From: Nemopilema nomurai
Lineage: Eukaryota; Cnidaria; Scyphozoa; Rhizostomeae; Rhizostomatidae
NCBI GenBank assembly: GCA_003864495.1
Contig: ML133394.1
Span: forward strand, 248,001-312,000
Length of the DNA: 64,000 nucleotides
Reading direction: 5' to 3'
Numbering within the stretch: the stretch's first letter is position 1; each line of letters starts with the position of its first letter. Made by a program: the position numbers and the translations under genes. The notes below the pieces were generated by a model that was not told the origin of the DNA, made no database searches, and saw nothing but the letters and a program-made list of their open reading frames with translations. Shown piece by piece: positions 10,901 to 25,900 of this stretch.

Positions 10901-13900
10901 ATTCCAAACAAACTTCCACAAGAACCTACATCTTCTATTAATTAAAAGCTGTAGCACTTTAGAAGCAACATTGTGGCGTTCCAAACCAGTCTCAAGTGAA
11001 ATATTTTAGTTTCACCAGTCATTAGCTCTCAGGCGTTACGTCAGGAGACTTGAAAGGAAGATAAAAGGGTGACTTTAAAACTGCCACACTGAAGTCATCG
11101 ACAAATTACCATTTGGAACATTAGACAACCATTCTGGTAGCTGAAAATAGTTCAACAATGTACTTAGAAGTGGTAACGAAATTCTTTTCTTCACCTGGCA
11201 ACACTTCAACATGAATTCAATTTATGATTCGTAATTAAATCTAGCATAGATAATTTACCGTTTTTTAGGCCAATGCCTATTTGAGGAAGTGAATCTGTCG
11301 TGGAAGGCAATGGCAGTGACGAGTCACTCAAACGCACAGAAGAAAATCCACCACTCTCGATGGCATGAAATTCCGGGAATTGCGAAGAGGCTGCTGGGAT
11401 CGGGGCTTCCTGCTCCTTCATTGGCGTCTGGATGACTGGGCCTATTTCCAAATCTAAAAAAGAAATGCTTTTATAAGAATGTTGTTTCATCTTCTATTAC
11501 GAGAATCTCTAAGTTCGCTTAGAAAGGCATTTCCAAAAACGAAAATAGACAGCATCTATTTAATATCAATGACGATTATTCAGTTTCTGTGGACAGAATT
11601 TCAAGATACTCAATAGCTTATGAATCGAAACCGAGATTTTAAGAATTAGAAGGACTAACAAACACTCTGCAAAAATCTCGTGGTTGAGTTTCAAACCAGA
11701 AACTCTTCAGACTATAAATTTAGTCTTCTAAAAAGAGAAAATATTGTCACACAAATGCAACGAAAGCATTACCATCTAGGATTGAGAACAGCGATTCAAA
11801 TGATGGGTCTGATCTTGTCATGTTCAAAACCTCTTCCACATTGACTGTTTGGTGGGACTAAATAAAAGCAATTCATAAACATAGAATACAAAGGCATGAA
11901 ACCAAGATTATACTAATCCTGGTATTCTCATTTGAAATGATCCTTTCAATACCTACAATGTGATAATATTTCGTATACCTTGGAATTACACTGTTGGGTA
12001 AGGTATCAATGTAGTTGTTAAAAAATAAATGACGTAATGTTACTAAGAATAATCAGCCGATAATTTATACTGATAGAAACTTCAACAAGCATCAAGTCTT
12101 ATAAATACACTCTACACCTATAGTTTCTCGTGATCTTTTGCATTAAAGACACAAATTTGGCTCATTTCGTCAACAACCTATTATCTGGAAAAAACAGGTT
12201 GCAGATTTTGTAGATCTTAAATCAATATTCGCTGCCAATATTTTATTTTTTAACAGTGAAACTTTCGAAAATTTTAAAATATAGGTATTTCATAGCATTG
12301 CGGACTCAAAACTTTATCAATCCAAAGTTGAATTAAAAAGTCACAAAAGGTAAATAGTTATAAAAGTTATACGATATAAAAGACAAAACTACAGATGCAT
12401 TGTGTAAACAATTAGCACCCTACCTTCTCGAGTGAAAAGTCCCTGTCTATCCGTAGCTGGGGAAGGTGTGAACTAGAAATGAAACAGACTTCACCATAGA
12501 TTGCACATCGTGGCAAAAACGTTTGGGCGATAAGCCATGTAAGAAAGCAAAAAAAAGCGTTACAAGTAGAATTAAAACAGTCTTAAACATTCTAGAAAGC
12601 TGAAACAGAACATTATGTTCTTGCGGAAACTATGGCTAAAGGGTAAAGTAAAGAAATAACTGACAATTTAACACCAATAATATATGGATCAAAGACTGAC
12701 GAATAATTGATAATTCGCTTTTTACACCGACCGACCTGAATACAATTCTTGGCTTATTTATGATGTACACGACAATACGTCTGGATACACTGCAATATTT
12801 GATACTCAACGACGAATTAATTTGTAAAGAGTATGATACTGGTGCAAAGTTTTGAGAAGCCATTCTTCATATGCTGGCATCATTTAGATGGCGAGCCAAG
12901 GTTTGAAAAGGAGGCTGCACAACTAGAATTTGTTTGCATTAGATGTCCTGGTGAAGCCACCAAGAGGTGAAAAAAGCAGAAGGTTATCAACACACAACAA
13001 TTTCATGCCTTTCTTCCGTGGGAAGAAGCATAAAAAAGTTACAAAAACTTGGGTACATTAACACACTGCTGTGACAAGACCTTTAGCAATAAAAGGAGAT
13101 CAAGATAAGGCCGAGATAGAATGTTTAGCAGAAAGAATAGACTGAGAGATATACTTGTCTATTTGCATAAAGAATACACGGATTTCATGTGCGATATATG
13201 TATTCCGATTTACAAGTACTCATTAATGGGAGCTAGTGCAGTCGCAGTACAGACCTAGCAGACGGAATAGGCTAGAAATTTTCAACACTGGATATCGCTT
13301 ATCACTCAAAAAGCTACTTCAGCGACGAAATAATCCTCGTCAGCTACATGAAATATTCATCCTAACAATGTAACCCAACTCTCTTATCAAAGAGCCGGTC
13401 AGAATGCACCAATGAAAGTGTCACTGATTAGCCCACGCTAATTCTTACCCCAGCCATGGAAATGTCTAGTTCTTTTATTGCGAACTGTCACTTTCTGAAA
13501 CCTTCTAATTGCGACAAAAATGATAGATAAGGTAATTATTGATAAGATGCAAGCATGACTCCCATCTGAGAATTTTCTCCATTTGAAATCTTAATGCTGG
13601 TGTTGAAATGCTGATGATGAAATACTGGTGATGAAAGCAACAGTCCATTGCACTGCCTGTCATACGAATATCGTCAAGTTGCACTTGTTTCAGCTAGCGG
13701 CATCCAACATAACGATACCCAGCGGCATCAAGGATCTGAGTTACAAAGATAGGACCTAATTGCTGACTAAAAACTATGGACTGGAAACAATGGACAAACA
13801 ACTATGGAGTTTTGAAAGCTTGTCTACAAGTCTGCTTGCCTGCAACAGGTTGTAGAAAGTTTTATCAAGATGGGTTTACCATAGAGATAGTCTGTCCAAA

Positions 13901-16900
13901 ACTGCGCTTAAATGCCTTAACGGCACGGACTGAAGTCGAATCACATTTCTTTGCATCATTTTTCTGTTCCTGGCACACTGATAAATATATTTCCAGTGCA
14001 TACAGTCGTGCCATTGTCACCCTTTGCACAAACTAGTGAACAAGTGCTTTGTGGTACAAAACTTCACAATGGCTAGAAAAAGCGGAACTAGTTTTCGCAT
14101 ACTTAAAAGTACTTTTTTCGTCCGAAACTCCTTAGAGTATGCAAACGTCGGAAGATAACCAAAAACTGACCGAATAAATAGCCAGATGCGGATCGAAAAC
14201 ACTGAGGGTGATGAGTAGAGCACGTGATTGGTTATAATTGACCAATCTGCGTTACTTAACACCTAAATTTAGAAGAGCCCAAGGGAAAAGACGAACTCTT
14301 TCTGTCTACACAGAATGGGATTTTCCATTGAAATATAGACAGACTCCAAAACAACTAGGTGAAATAACTAGGGTTATCTTCCGACGTTTGCATACTCTGA
14401 GGAGTGTCGGACGAAAAAAGTACTTTTAAGTATGCGAAAACTAGTTCCGCTTTTTCTAGCCATTGTGAAACTAGTGAATTGAGAAAAATTAGACACACCT
14501 GGTGGCAACTTTATTGATGTTATTAGCAATCTTCTCTTGAAGGCTTCGCGAGTTGAGAAGTGTATCAAAAATTGCCTGGTGATTGGGGTTTGGAAAAACA
14601 TGAAGTAAATGAAATCAGAAACACAACAAATGGTGCTGGAAATTGGCTAGAATACCTGAAGTTGTAATTTATAGCATCTATTTATTGATGATCAACAATG
14701 AAAAGTATAAATGATTCTTTCTGCAAATATGGAGGTTGGTAAATTATTCATTTGAGTTGGAAGCCAGAAAACTTACATTTAGTTCGCCGTGTACAGGAGC
14801 ATTCTGAGTGGCATCCGAGCTTGCATGTCCATTCCGGCAGGAAGTAACCGGCTCTTGCCTGAAAAAAACGATCCGGTTGCGATTAACTATAGGAATTTAA
14901 AAAGGCACAATGAAGATGGTCAATGTTTGGGGTATCACGACTGCCAAATTTCATCGAAAGGTATACTTGCTTTAAATTCTGCAGACTGGAAATACAAAAT
15001 TACACTGCATTAAAATTGCCTAACGATCATTTCAATGTGGAAACTAAAAACTTGCAGAGATACAAAACTTTGAGTTTAATACGTTATTTCCACAAAAAAT
15101 TAAAAGTTCTTAATGTCACCAAAATGGGTCGGATATCACAGAGGTTTAATTTGCGCTAGGTGCAGACTAAAATGGAACATATGAAAGTCCCTGGAAAAAA
15201 TGGCAGACTTAGCGTAAAACAGAAAGAACGCCATCAACAAAAATGATGGTTTTCTGGTGTCATAATTCACAACTAATGTGACGTTTGGGGCGTTACGATT
15301 CAAGATGGCCTAACACTTTTAGGTTCAATCGTAGAAGTTGGCTAAAAATCCAAGTTCGTTAAACAATTCAAGGTGGCTTTCAAGCTGTTCGAAACTTAAA
15401 TGCGTTAAATTTTATGGTAGCTATGGAGTTTAAGAATTCAAGTTCGTAATTGGGTGAAAATAGTGAGTTTCAATTGACAGAAATGGAATAAGAGTGGTGT
15501 AATACAAAAACTTAAGAGCGCAGAAAAGCACAATATTTTGTCATTCTGTCATTCTGAAGCGTTTGGCCATAAGGGAAAAAGGCACAGCAAGGGCAGCTGC
15601 ACGTGGATGAATGACGAGAATTGTATAAGAAAAACAACAAACCTCTTATTCTCCTTAATAAACATTTATTAACCTCTTATCATTAGCAACAGTTATAAAT
15701 TTATTGTAGCTTTTTACTATAGACAAAGCGCCGACCGTATCCTTTCTGCTCAAAAACGAATATTCCTAGTGATTTGCCAACACTGTCAAATAGTAACATA
15801 TTTTACCTTTGGTCTTTAGACTCGCTGCTGTCTAACTTCTTCGGTCGAATTCTAAGAATGAATAAAAAGTTCTTGTTACCACAAAGCTAGACATAATGAT
15901 TAGTCCACGGAGATATTTTAGAGTCACTAGGCCATGCAGGCCTAAATTACAAAAAATAGGTTTATCATAAAGTTACTTTAAAACCCTCTGCTTCCTAATT
16001 TTCTGTATATTTTTCTACACATATAGCTCGTTTCACTGCCAAAACATGTCACAAAAAGTGTCTGTCAAGACATCAATTGGACACGAAGCTCCAGTGCTAT
16101 AATCAAAACGATATATGCAGCGTCGTTGTATGTTGATTTTACAAGGCGATCTGCTTTCGAGTATAACTAAATGGAAACTATAGTTTTTATGTTTTGCTTT
16201 GAATAAAATATTTCACCACTGAAAAGCAGAAGCACCAAAAGGTTAAGTGATCTGAAATGATATCAGGTTTATTATCAAATCATATTCTAACAATGAAATC
16301 ACTAGCTTCTACTTTGGTTCCAGTTAGTATCCATTAGAACATTTATCCCTCGCCCAATCCTCAAATATGTCTTGAAAGAAGCTTCCTCGAAATTTAGAAA
16401 ATATTTTCTTGTGGCAATACTTGTGAGGATAATACACAACGGTAGCAAAAACTGGCCACCCAACTCTATCAATCCAGTGGACCTCGTTACCATCCTGGAA
16501 CTTCTACGTTATGGGGTGTTCGCTGAAAAACAGTGTCTTTTTCAAAATATTGTTCTTTGCTATATGCTAATCTTGTGGAAATCCAACCAGTTGCGTAAAT
16601 AAGTTGCCAAATGAAATATTTAGAGTATGGTGGGCTGATATTGAGTTGTGCATAAGTGGCACTGGTTCTGAAAAAATGGCAAGCAAAACTGCTGCCAAAA
16701 ACAGCAACAACAACAAAAACAACAAAAATGACAAGACAGCAACAACAACAACAACAAAAACGACAGTAACAACAACAGCAGCTACAAGACCACCAACAAC
16801 GGCATCTATAGTATAGCCACACCTTTTTCTCTTCGGCGACTTGAGAAGTCGTTCCTCTGCAGTTAGCGGAACTGGCATGCAGTGGTGGTTGTCTGAAGCG

Positions 16901-19900
16901 ACCCTAAGATTTTGCAACGGGTCTGTGGCGGGCCTTTCTTCTAGCGGTGAAGATTGTCTCCGTGGAAGCTGCACCTGGGGAAGTCATTCAAAACCCTTCA
17001 GTAAAAACGCTGTTACGATAATTCTGGCTTTCGGCACCAAGGTCTGTACACAAGATTGAAAACTGCTAAATGTGCGTAATTTTTATTGCTTTTCTAATAC
17101 AATTCAAAAGACCAAATGTCCTTTAAAGCAAGAAAAACGAAAAAGTCAAAAGAGATTGTACAATCGAAAGTCAACGAAATCTACCGAAATGGAAACTTTG
17201 GTAGTTTGGCAAAGCCAAGAAAACAAATGCATTGCAACCCAAGCTTGAAAGCAAACTGTAACATTAAGAAAAAAACCACAAATGTGTTTTTAAAGTTTAG
17301 AGGCCATTTGGTCTGAAAAAAGGGTACCTGGGAAAGATAGGCCACGGCACAACGTGAGCATTGTTCATGCAAGCATTGCCTATGCAAGCAATACGAGGTC
17401 GTCACTTCTAAACGAGGCACAGACCAAGCCCTGTTTACAGTTCAAAGATGGCGATTTAGGACAAATCAAAGCGATTAACTTGAAACTAACTCAAAGGGAA
17501 GCTTAATCGGCGTAATCTTGTTACGACAGAACATTCCATACATAGCTGCTACTCTAATCAGAAAAATGAGTTATTCCACCACAAGGTAGAACAATGAAAG
17601 AAAGATCAGCTTGTTGCCTGTATTTTGTCAATTCTCAAAAGAAGTTCATTGAGCATGGCCTGAATGGATATGACTTCATTACAGTGGCAAACTTAAACAA
17701 AAACAAAAATATTTGCGCATCTTATGAATGAACAAGGACGCGACTTAGTTGTGTTTTTCCCGTAAAGCACCCACAACGGGGCTTGCTGTGCCACGGCAAA
17801 AATCACCGGAAGCGGACTTATGATTCGCTCACACGCCACAAATGAATTCTGCTCGTTTCTAAAAGAAGGGGGGCCTAAAATTGAGATACGTGCATGGCGA
17901 GAAGCGTCCTTTACCGCGGGTTCTACATTGGCAAAATTTTTATCGTATAAGTAAAAGGGATAGTTATTACAGCATCTGCTAACATCGTTTGCTTTGACAA
18001 AACTAAAAACATTTCCGAAAGAGGGTGTTTTAAAGGGCTGGATTATTGAGTAAGCAAGCGAAACTTCTGACCTAATGAGTGCCTAGCCCTCCTATATAGC
18101 TATAATGCCAGGCCAAAGAATTTGAAACACTTCACTATTTTCAATCAATGAGTTGATTTTCCCTTGTTATTATTTGAAATACCAATCGCAACAAAACTAT
18201 CCCTTCCCCAACCCCCCTCTCAAAAAAGAAGATGCTGCCTTGCGCTAGGACGCGAAAATCTAGTTTTGGTTTGCTCTACAACAACAGTGTTTCTAGAGAA
18301 AATTTCGAATCAATGCCATTCGTAGAGTGATCGTTAGTCTTACATCAGTTATCATTATATATTCTACGTCTATATATTCGTACACTTTTGAAAGGCAATC
18401 TAGTGGCAGTTTGCTAATTTCAAGATGGATTTTAAGCCCCTTGCGAGCTAAGAATTTTGTCGAGCTAAGAATTCTGTGACTAATTGCTGGTAATAGAATA
18501 CTATTTGAATGTCCAAAAGGATGCTGTTTGTATTCAGCTTTCTAAGACATCCTAAGCACGGTTCACACATTCAGCTTTTCATAAGCAACTTGTTGCACAA
18601 GCATGGTGAGATTGAAAATTTGTATGTGTAAGCGGACGTGCAATTTTCATTTTGCAACCTACTGCAACCTGCTACTAATTTAGGATCAAGATCCCATTTC
18701 AGGTAAAGTGGCAATAGGTTGCAGGTCACTGGCCAATGAGAAAACTGAAAAATTTCATGTGACTTTTACTCTGTATTTTATCGGATGCAGCAACCAGCAC
18801 CTTAATGCAATAGCTTATGGCCTATGATCCAACTTTAACACGGCGTTGGCACGACACAGGCGAAATACGCGCCATTCTTTCTACGCATGCCCAGCTTCGC
18901 TTCGAAGCGAAAAATTGCTTGTGATAATTCATGCATGAGGTTTGGAAAATAACAGCCTCGCCGTTTAACTAGGCCTTGAAGATGGTTTCCCTAAAATCAA
19001 ACGACACTCCTAGAAACAAAATGCTAAAGTTGACAGCAACCTACGGCAGAGCTCTGGAGAGTCATGAGCCCACAACCAAGATGTATTCACATATGTCTGG
19101 CTCCGCGAAAATCAAATTCAAAGATAGTGACTATATTTGTGATTCAAATTTCATTAGGACACAAGAAATGACCAGTGTGATGGTGCTAAAAATAGTATGC
19201 TCTTATCAAAGGTCACGACAAGCTTTCGAAAGATTGACAACAACGTCGAAGGATTGTTGCTTATGGTTGCCATACACCAAGCTTCTGGACTATTTGAAGA
19301 TGGGATTCAACGAAACAGCAGAACTCCGAGAGTGAATAAACACGGCGCACTGCAGTAAATTGCAGAGATGTCTGCACATGTTTCTGGAGGGGAGCCCCCC
19401 CCCCCCCCCTGCTTTCCCTTGCTTTGAATGCATCCTTGATAACTAGGCATGGCACCCATGTTGCTATAGGCTACGAGTCCTAGATTTCAACTGCGAGATG
19501 CAAAATAAATAGGGTCAAAATGTATGTTCTCTTCCATCCTGAATCGGACTACGGAAAATGGTCTTCTAGATACGGGTTTCACAGTAAATAAATGAAGTGG
19601 CTATAAATAAATGCATTCTACTCTTCTAGAAGAGTTTTCTCAATACCACTGAGCAATTAGGGCTTCAACAAGAAAAAATGGCTCATGCCATATTCTCATT
19701 CCCAGGAGATTTGCGCAGCACATTCTTGAAAGCTTATTGCAAAACGATCACCGAGACCGCCATTTAACGTCAAGCAAAATTGCTGGAAAACGCAAGGCGC
19801 AATATAAAGAAGAATAATAAGAATTTAGAAAAAACCAAAATTCACCTAACACAAGTGCGTCCGGACTAGGTTGAAACCAAAACAGAACCCCCGATTCGTC

Positions 19901-22900
19901 CATTTGAAGAACATCAGCTTAACGATTGAATCTAGGACTAGTACCGAAATGCCGCAAAGCAACGTGACGTCATAGAATGAAATAAGACGGAGCCAAAAAT
20001 TGGCTGGCAGGCTGGAGGGAAAGTTTGACCAGATATCAACAAATTTATAGCATTGCTAATAATTTTCCGCTTACGACCGCTGTGCATGTTGCGAGGGGGT
20101 TTTTCAAACCGTCAAGGGAAAATAGAAAAGACAGAATACAACTTCCTTAGAGTTTTTTGGTAAGAAAAAATTTCCGAATGAAGGGTAAGGAGCTGCTTTT
20201 AATCGTAAAATTGAACGTTGTTAATTTAAGTAAATTGATCAAATAATCATTGAAAAGTTGATTATACTATAATTAAAGGATGAATTTTCTCAGTCATCAG
20301 TGAGTTCAGTAGGGCTTAAAAGTAAAAGAAAGCATCACAGTTTTCGCAGGAAGAGACTCAGGAGTAAGGAAGTAGATTATTGAAGTCAGCCATGAAATGG
20401 CTATAGCGACAAATTTGAAGAGAAGAGGATCTTAAGACAGTTGCAACAAAGAAGAAACAATCCATGCGCTAGAAACTGCTATTATTCTGAATATGGCGAA
20501 GAAACAAGCTAAGAAAGGCAAAATGCAGTTGTTTGGAGGGCGAATTATTATTTCGCAACTGTGATGGTAGAAGAGAGTTGTTCAAAGGATTCTACAAGCA
20601 ATGATAAATAATAAACATTAAGAAGGAGAATAACACGAACAAATCGATCAACAGGAGGCAAGGGTAACTGTTGCACAGGTCGCCTTTACCCCCAGGACCG
20701 GAAGTCCGCTATCGCAGAGAAGTAACCAGATTTAGAGTCCAGGAGATCAATATTGCAAGACATCGATCAAACAATTTTGTTATTCCAGTACCCAATTTAA
20801 TATGTGGGACCAGCACTAACGCTATTTGCTGCAACAAAGGTTCGGCTTTTAATGAAATGATAAAAATCATGTTAGATTCGTCGAGTACTTAGCGTAATGT
20901 GAAAAAAATTGGATTGAGGTTTATAGAATACGGCCTTGATAGGTCAACGAGATGTTGGCTGACCGATAACAATGAAGCGTTCTGTGTAAAGTCGATAAAA
21001 TAACTGTCTGTCAAAATATATGAGCAAAGAGTTCCTTGTGCCAAAGAAGATACATGTCTAGTTTTCTTGAGTAGAGAAGGCCGAGAACAGTCAGGTCGTT
21101 AAGAAAGTTGGCCAAACCTACAATGCTAACAGTGTTGGAATTGCTTGTGTGAGAAATACAAGACGGGTACCAGCTTTGCTTGTGTCAGTTCCAGGCCTGT
21201 CTGTGCAGCCACTCACTGTTAAAGTCTACTCGTGCAAGCCCTAATGGCGCGAGCCCTGCATGCAGTGTGGGCGCGTTTGTGACATTCAGGTCCAATGTAG
21301 CGTTTCCCACGCAGACTGAGTGGGTGTTTGGTCACCCAGTTATGAACAGCGCCCGTAATTGTCCACGCCAACTTAGTTTTTAAAGACAATTTGAGTCTGC
21401 TAATGCAGAAATCGAATCCATTTCAAGAGAGAACGCAGCTACAAGAATAAGCCTTTTGCTTTCGTCCAACGCGGTAGTTTGCAATCAAACATTTCGCATT
21501 TAGAGCACTGGGCTGCACCAGGTGGTAGAAACATGCAAAGGACAACCTGATTCAGCTCCACGTGCCAATTTGGAATGTCCTTAGACAACCTGATTCAGCT
21601 CCACGTGCCAATTTGAAATGCCCTTAGGCAATAAACAAACCCTTCTGAAGCATTTTTCCCCAAATGTACGTTACTGTCTTCGTACAGATCTTTCGCATTA
21701 AGAAACGTTCAATAAACCATTTACAGCACGGTAGAGCATAATGTAGGCACGATCGATTTCCTACCAAACTTAGATGCAGCTTCTTGTACTTCGTAATGTG
21801 AAACTAGCTATTGCTAAAATGGTCACTAATTTTTCTTGACTCCGATGACACTAAAAAGCACACTTTGACATTTCAAAGTCACATTTTTATGACATTGTAA
21901 AAATTTGACTTATGCTAAAGATAAGTACAACTAATAGTCGCTTCCATACCACTGTCCGAAGACTTATAACAATCGGGAGCTGCAACAACAACAACAACCT
22001 CCTCTAAGCACCTAAATATTTCGCTGGAGTAAAAAGCACACAAGCATGGATAGATGAAAAAATTCACCAGTGTGTGTTGATAGAAGACTGTGTTTGATAA
22101 AGGGCATTTTTGAGAATACAGAGTGTTATCCTTTTTATGCCTTTATAAAGGCTTTATATGCTCACACACCTATTGACAGAATTGCTCACCAAAACGAGCT
22201 TGGAAAGCCCAGCTACGACCCTTTAAGTGACCACAACAGATTCCCCAAGTTGATTTATGACGTCGGCTCATAATGATCAGTAGCTGAATCGCAGAATCAA
22301 CCAAATGGGTACTGTCTCGACTCAGTCATTCAAAATAGCGTTTTAGCTAATCTAAACATATGTTGAAAAAATGACAGGCTAAGAAAAGCTGGGAAAATGA
22401 CTTGCTCACATGGCTTCATCACAGCCTTGAAAATAATACACATAATAGTCAAGTTGTTGGGAAAAACCACAAAGGTTAGATACTGAGAAAGTTTGAAAGC
22501 CGAAGCCATATTAGATTAAAGGTCACCTAAGGAAGTAAATTACATAATGACGCGTTAATTTGTCATATCTCTGAATGATCTAAATATGGTTTTATTCAGT
22601 CAAGGAGACATGGCAACAAATAAAGAATTACAGTTGGTCCCGAAAAACTTGAATAAAAAGGAAGAATAGCACACACTGAAAAAAGCCTCAACGGTGATAA
22701 AATCTGATAGATAGACAAAAAGTATTGACACGACTGTCCATAAGGCGTCATCTTTTGTCAATTCATTTTGGACAGCTTTTCTTTGCCAAAAGATGCCAAA
22801 GTGAGTTGGATAGACAAATTTCGCGACATTCAAAGCTTCACGTTTTTTTTTCAATTTTATAATTAGCATAGGTTTAATTAGCTAACAATGAACGGTCGAA

Positions 22901-25900
22901 CAAAAAGTCGGCTATATCCTTCTATATCCTACTCTAAATGTATCGAGCGTGTTGCTTAAAATAGATAGACAAAAAGTAGTGACACGACTGTCCATAAGGC
23001 GTCATCTTTTGTCAATTCATTTTGGACAGCTTTTCTTTGCCAGAAGATAGGCCAAGTCAAAAGGAGTAGCTGAATTTCGCGACATTCAAAGCTTCACGTT
23101 CTTTTTTTCAATTTTATAATTAGCATAGGTTTAATTAGCTAACAATGAACGGTCGAACAAAAAGTCAGCTATATCCTTCTATAACCTACTCTAAATGTAT
23201 CGGGCGTGTTGCTTAAAATTTGGATCAAACATAAACTTTGAGCTGTAAATCAAACAAAAAAATAAAAGGAAAAAGCAAATCACAGACTAGTGATATTCCT
23301 CTTAGGCTGTCATTAGCTGTTATTGAAATTCATAGCATCGACATTATATGCTTAAATGCATTATTCCTTGCTTTAATAGTTCATATGCTCTGCTTTGTTA
23401 TGCTTCGATTCATTATAACATCAGATTTGCAAACGTGGGGTGATTTAATAGGAATTTTAAGCTGGTCTTAATTCTCTGGATAAAGAGAAACAATAAAAAT
23501 GTGTCTAGTTATTTCATTAACGAGTCGAGACGTTGTATCAATTCTTGTTACGCATTATGTGAAAGACACCTTTTCTGTCAATAAAGGTTTTGCCCCAAGC
23601 TATAGCGATATGTTTTCCAGGGATAACGATGGGAGATCTTTGACAAAAGCTGCAGCATTCTTAACAAATTTCCACTTTACTCTAAGCCAAAAGTCCATAC
23701 ACAATAAAGCACTTATTGCAAAGCCTTTGCACATACGAGCATGTTGTCTACATACCTGCCCACTGTTGACTTGGATGTGAGGTGAAACAGCGGCCAAGAC
23801 GCGTTTGTAGGAATTCACGGATGAGCCCCTGTCTAGACACAAGAAAAAGGACTTGAACATTTTTCGCTACTGGAATACCTGTTCTCAGAATGGGGTGAAG
23901 CTATTACCAAGCATCGTTCTACATAAACGTGGCTTAATAATCATAACACAAGATAGACAGACATCTATCAACCTATCACAAACACAGTCATGATTTGAAA
24001 TCGTAGGAATCCAAAGTGTAAAAACATCAAAGCCAATAGTACGATAGTATCATTTTCTCCCTATTTCTCTCTATAAATGTCGAATCATTCTAGTGACAAT
24101 CGTATTTGCAATTGAGAGAGAGGGGGGGGGGGGGCATGCATTTTTTCTAGAGCGTGCACCTTCAGCAGATCTCTTGAATCTCAAGCTGGACATTTGCGTC
24201 TCAGTTTTTTTTGGCTTCAGGCATGGCACGGAAATCTTGAAGATGAAGAGTGGCTGACAGTAGGTGACGTCACGAGACATTCTCATTGAACAGCTTTATG
24301 AGAAAGAGTCACTCGCTGATGGGTGGATTGCAACAGACAAGTAACACTAGACTGAAATTCACTTTCTCATAAAAAGGGGATTTTCTAAAATACATGCACT
24401 AATAAGACTCTGTAGATTAAGGCGACTAACATGTACTAACATAAGGAGCAGATTAAATGTTTTAAAAGCAAAGAAACTGAGATCAGAATGATCATGGCTA
24501 GCAAAGCATCTGTCAGATTTCTATATGAGAGCAGCAACGGCAAAGATTTATATTGTACAAGAAGATGATTGAGCTAAATAAAATTATGAAGCATTTACAG
24601 GTTGCTACTAGACTTTTAACAACTGGAAATTGTTCCTGACTGTATAATCCTTACAGTACTGTACAGTACTTGAATCTTTCAAAGCATGTGAATACTATGT
24701 ATTCAGAATATCCACAGTATGGGCTTTTTGTTTTTGGAGATCACGATGACACGAATGGGTCTAAAAACTATACAGTAAGCTGCTTTGGTCGATTTAGCTT
24801 GGTCAACTTACTTATTAATGTGGTCTTCGGTTGTTTCCCGACGGTTAAAAATCTAAAAAAGAATTGCTTACAATAACGAAGGAAAAACAAGCAGAAATTC
24901 ATAAAGGCAGTTGACTCACTAACAACAGAAGTTTCGATAGAATTCAGATTCTCTTGAAAGGCACTTTAGAGGGCAACGAGAACTTTGGCACAAATAGCAA
25001 TAGACTGAATTCGTGGGACACAATTCACCGTCCCTGTAAAAAGTTACATGGTACATGGGACGTTTCAAACATTGCCGGGTTTTCTAAAAACATCTCCTTC
25101 GGTCATTTACTGTCAGGATTTTTGTCTAGAACTTTACTTTTGAGAATGCGTGGATAGAGCTGATACAAACAAAACTGAATTTTCAAAACATGGCAATATT
25201 AGCTTGTGAATAGTCTAAAGGGATTTTGCATGACCGGAAATTGAAAATACAATATCCAATAATCTTTGCAAGATCTTCATTTAGTACCCCAAGCTTGGAT
25301 CATAAAATGAAATGGGTCATACGAAGTAATAACACTTTTTTAACGACATATCAATTAAACTCTTAACAGCAAAAATCACATACTCATAAAGCAAATCATT
25401 TGTTGGGCTATTGAGTGCAAGCAACTCACCAGTGCTGAATAGGGAAGGGTAAAAGAGGCGACTTAATAATCATACACGTAGCCAACAATTAAAAGTTCTT
25501 TACAAAAAGGCAATATAGCATATTCGTTGGATAGGAAATTAAGCACTCTTCATAAATGAAATTTATTTTCATTAATACAGTTTTATCTCGGTGGTTTTCA
25601 TACGAGATGATGACACCGAAAGTTTAACCAAGTATTTCTTGAACTCTCATAACTTTTAATCTAGTTAAAATTAGCTTCAAAGACTTTCGGCGGAATCATT
25701 CAAAATATCACCAACTTAACATCTCAGAAGGCGATACACCCTTTTGTAGCACAGAAAAAGCACACTCTGTTGTCATCAGATCGCTGAAAGAAATATTTCA
25801 CAACCAACACATATTTTGCGTAGAGTTTACTGCGATTTGACGGCCAAAATCATAAGCAAGGACATCCAATTTGAAGAGTACATCATAAGGCCCACTCAAG

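Larger units (their letters stand above)
16975..23755. other. NPAT intron 7; no convincing gene inside
   Basis: 6.8 kb of intron. Contains a poly-C run near 19397-19409, a 43-bp duplication (21541-21626), a CAA run near 21978 and the 254-bp duplication. Short open frames occur on both strands; the longest is described separately. Confidence 0.5.

Noticed and set aside
16567..16822. Poly-Val/Leu extension of the open frame covering NPAT exon 8
   Set aside because: It reads through a CAA/TTG microsatellite beyond a good donor (GTGTGG), so it is intronic.
19860..19985. Minus-strand open stretch with an exon-like end near 19855
   Set aside because: There is no usable acceptor in frame, and an in-frame TAA lies immediately upstream.
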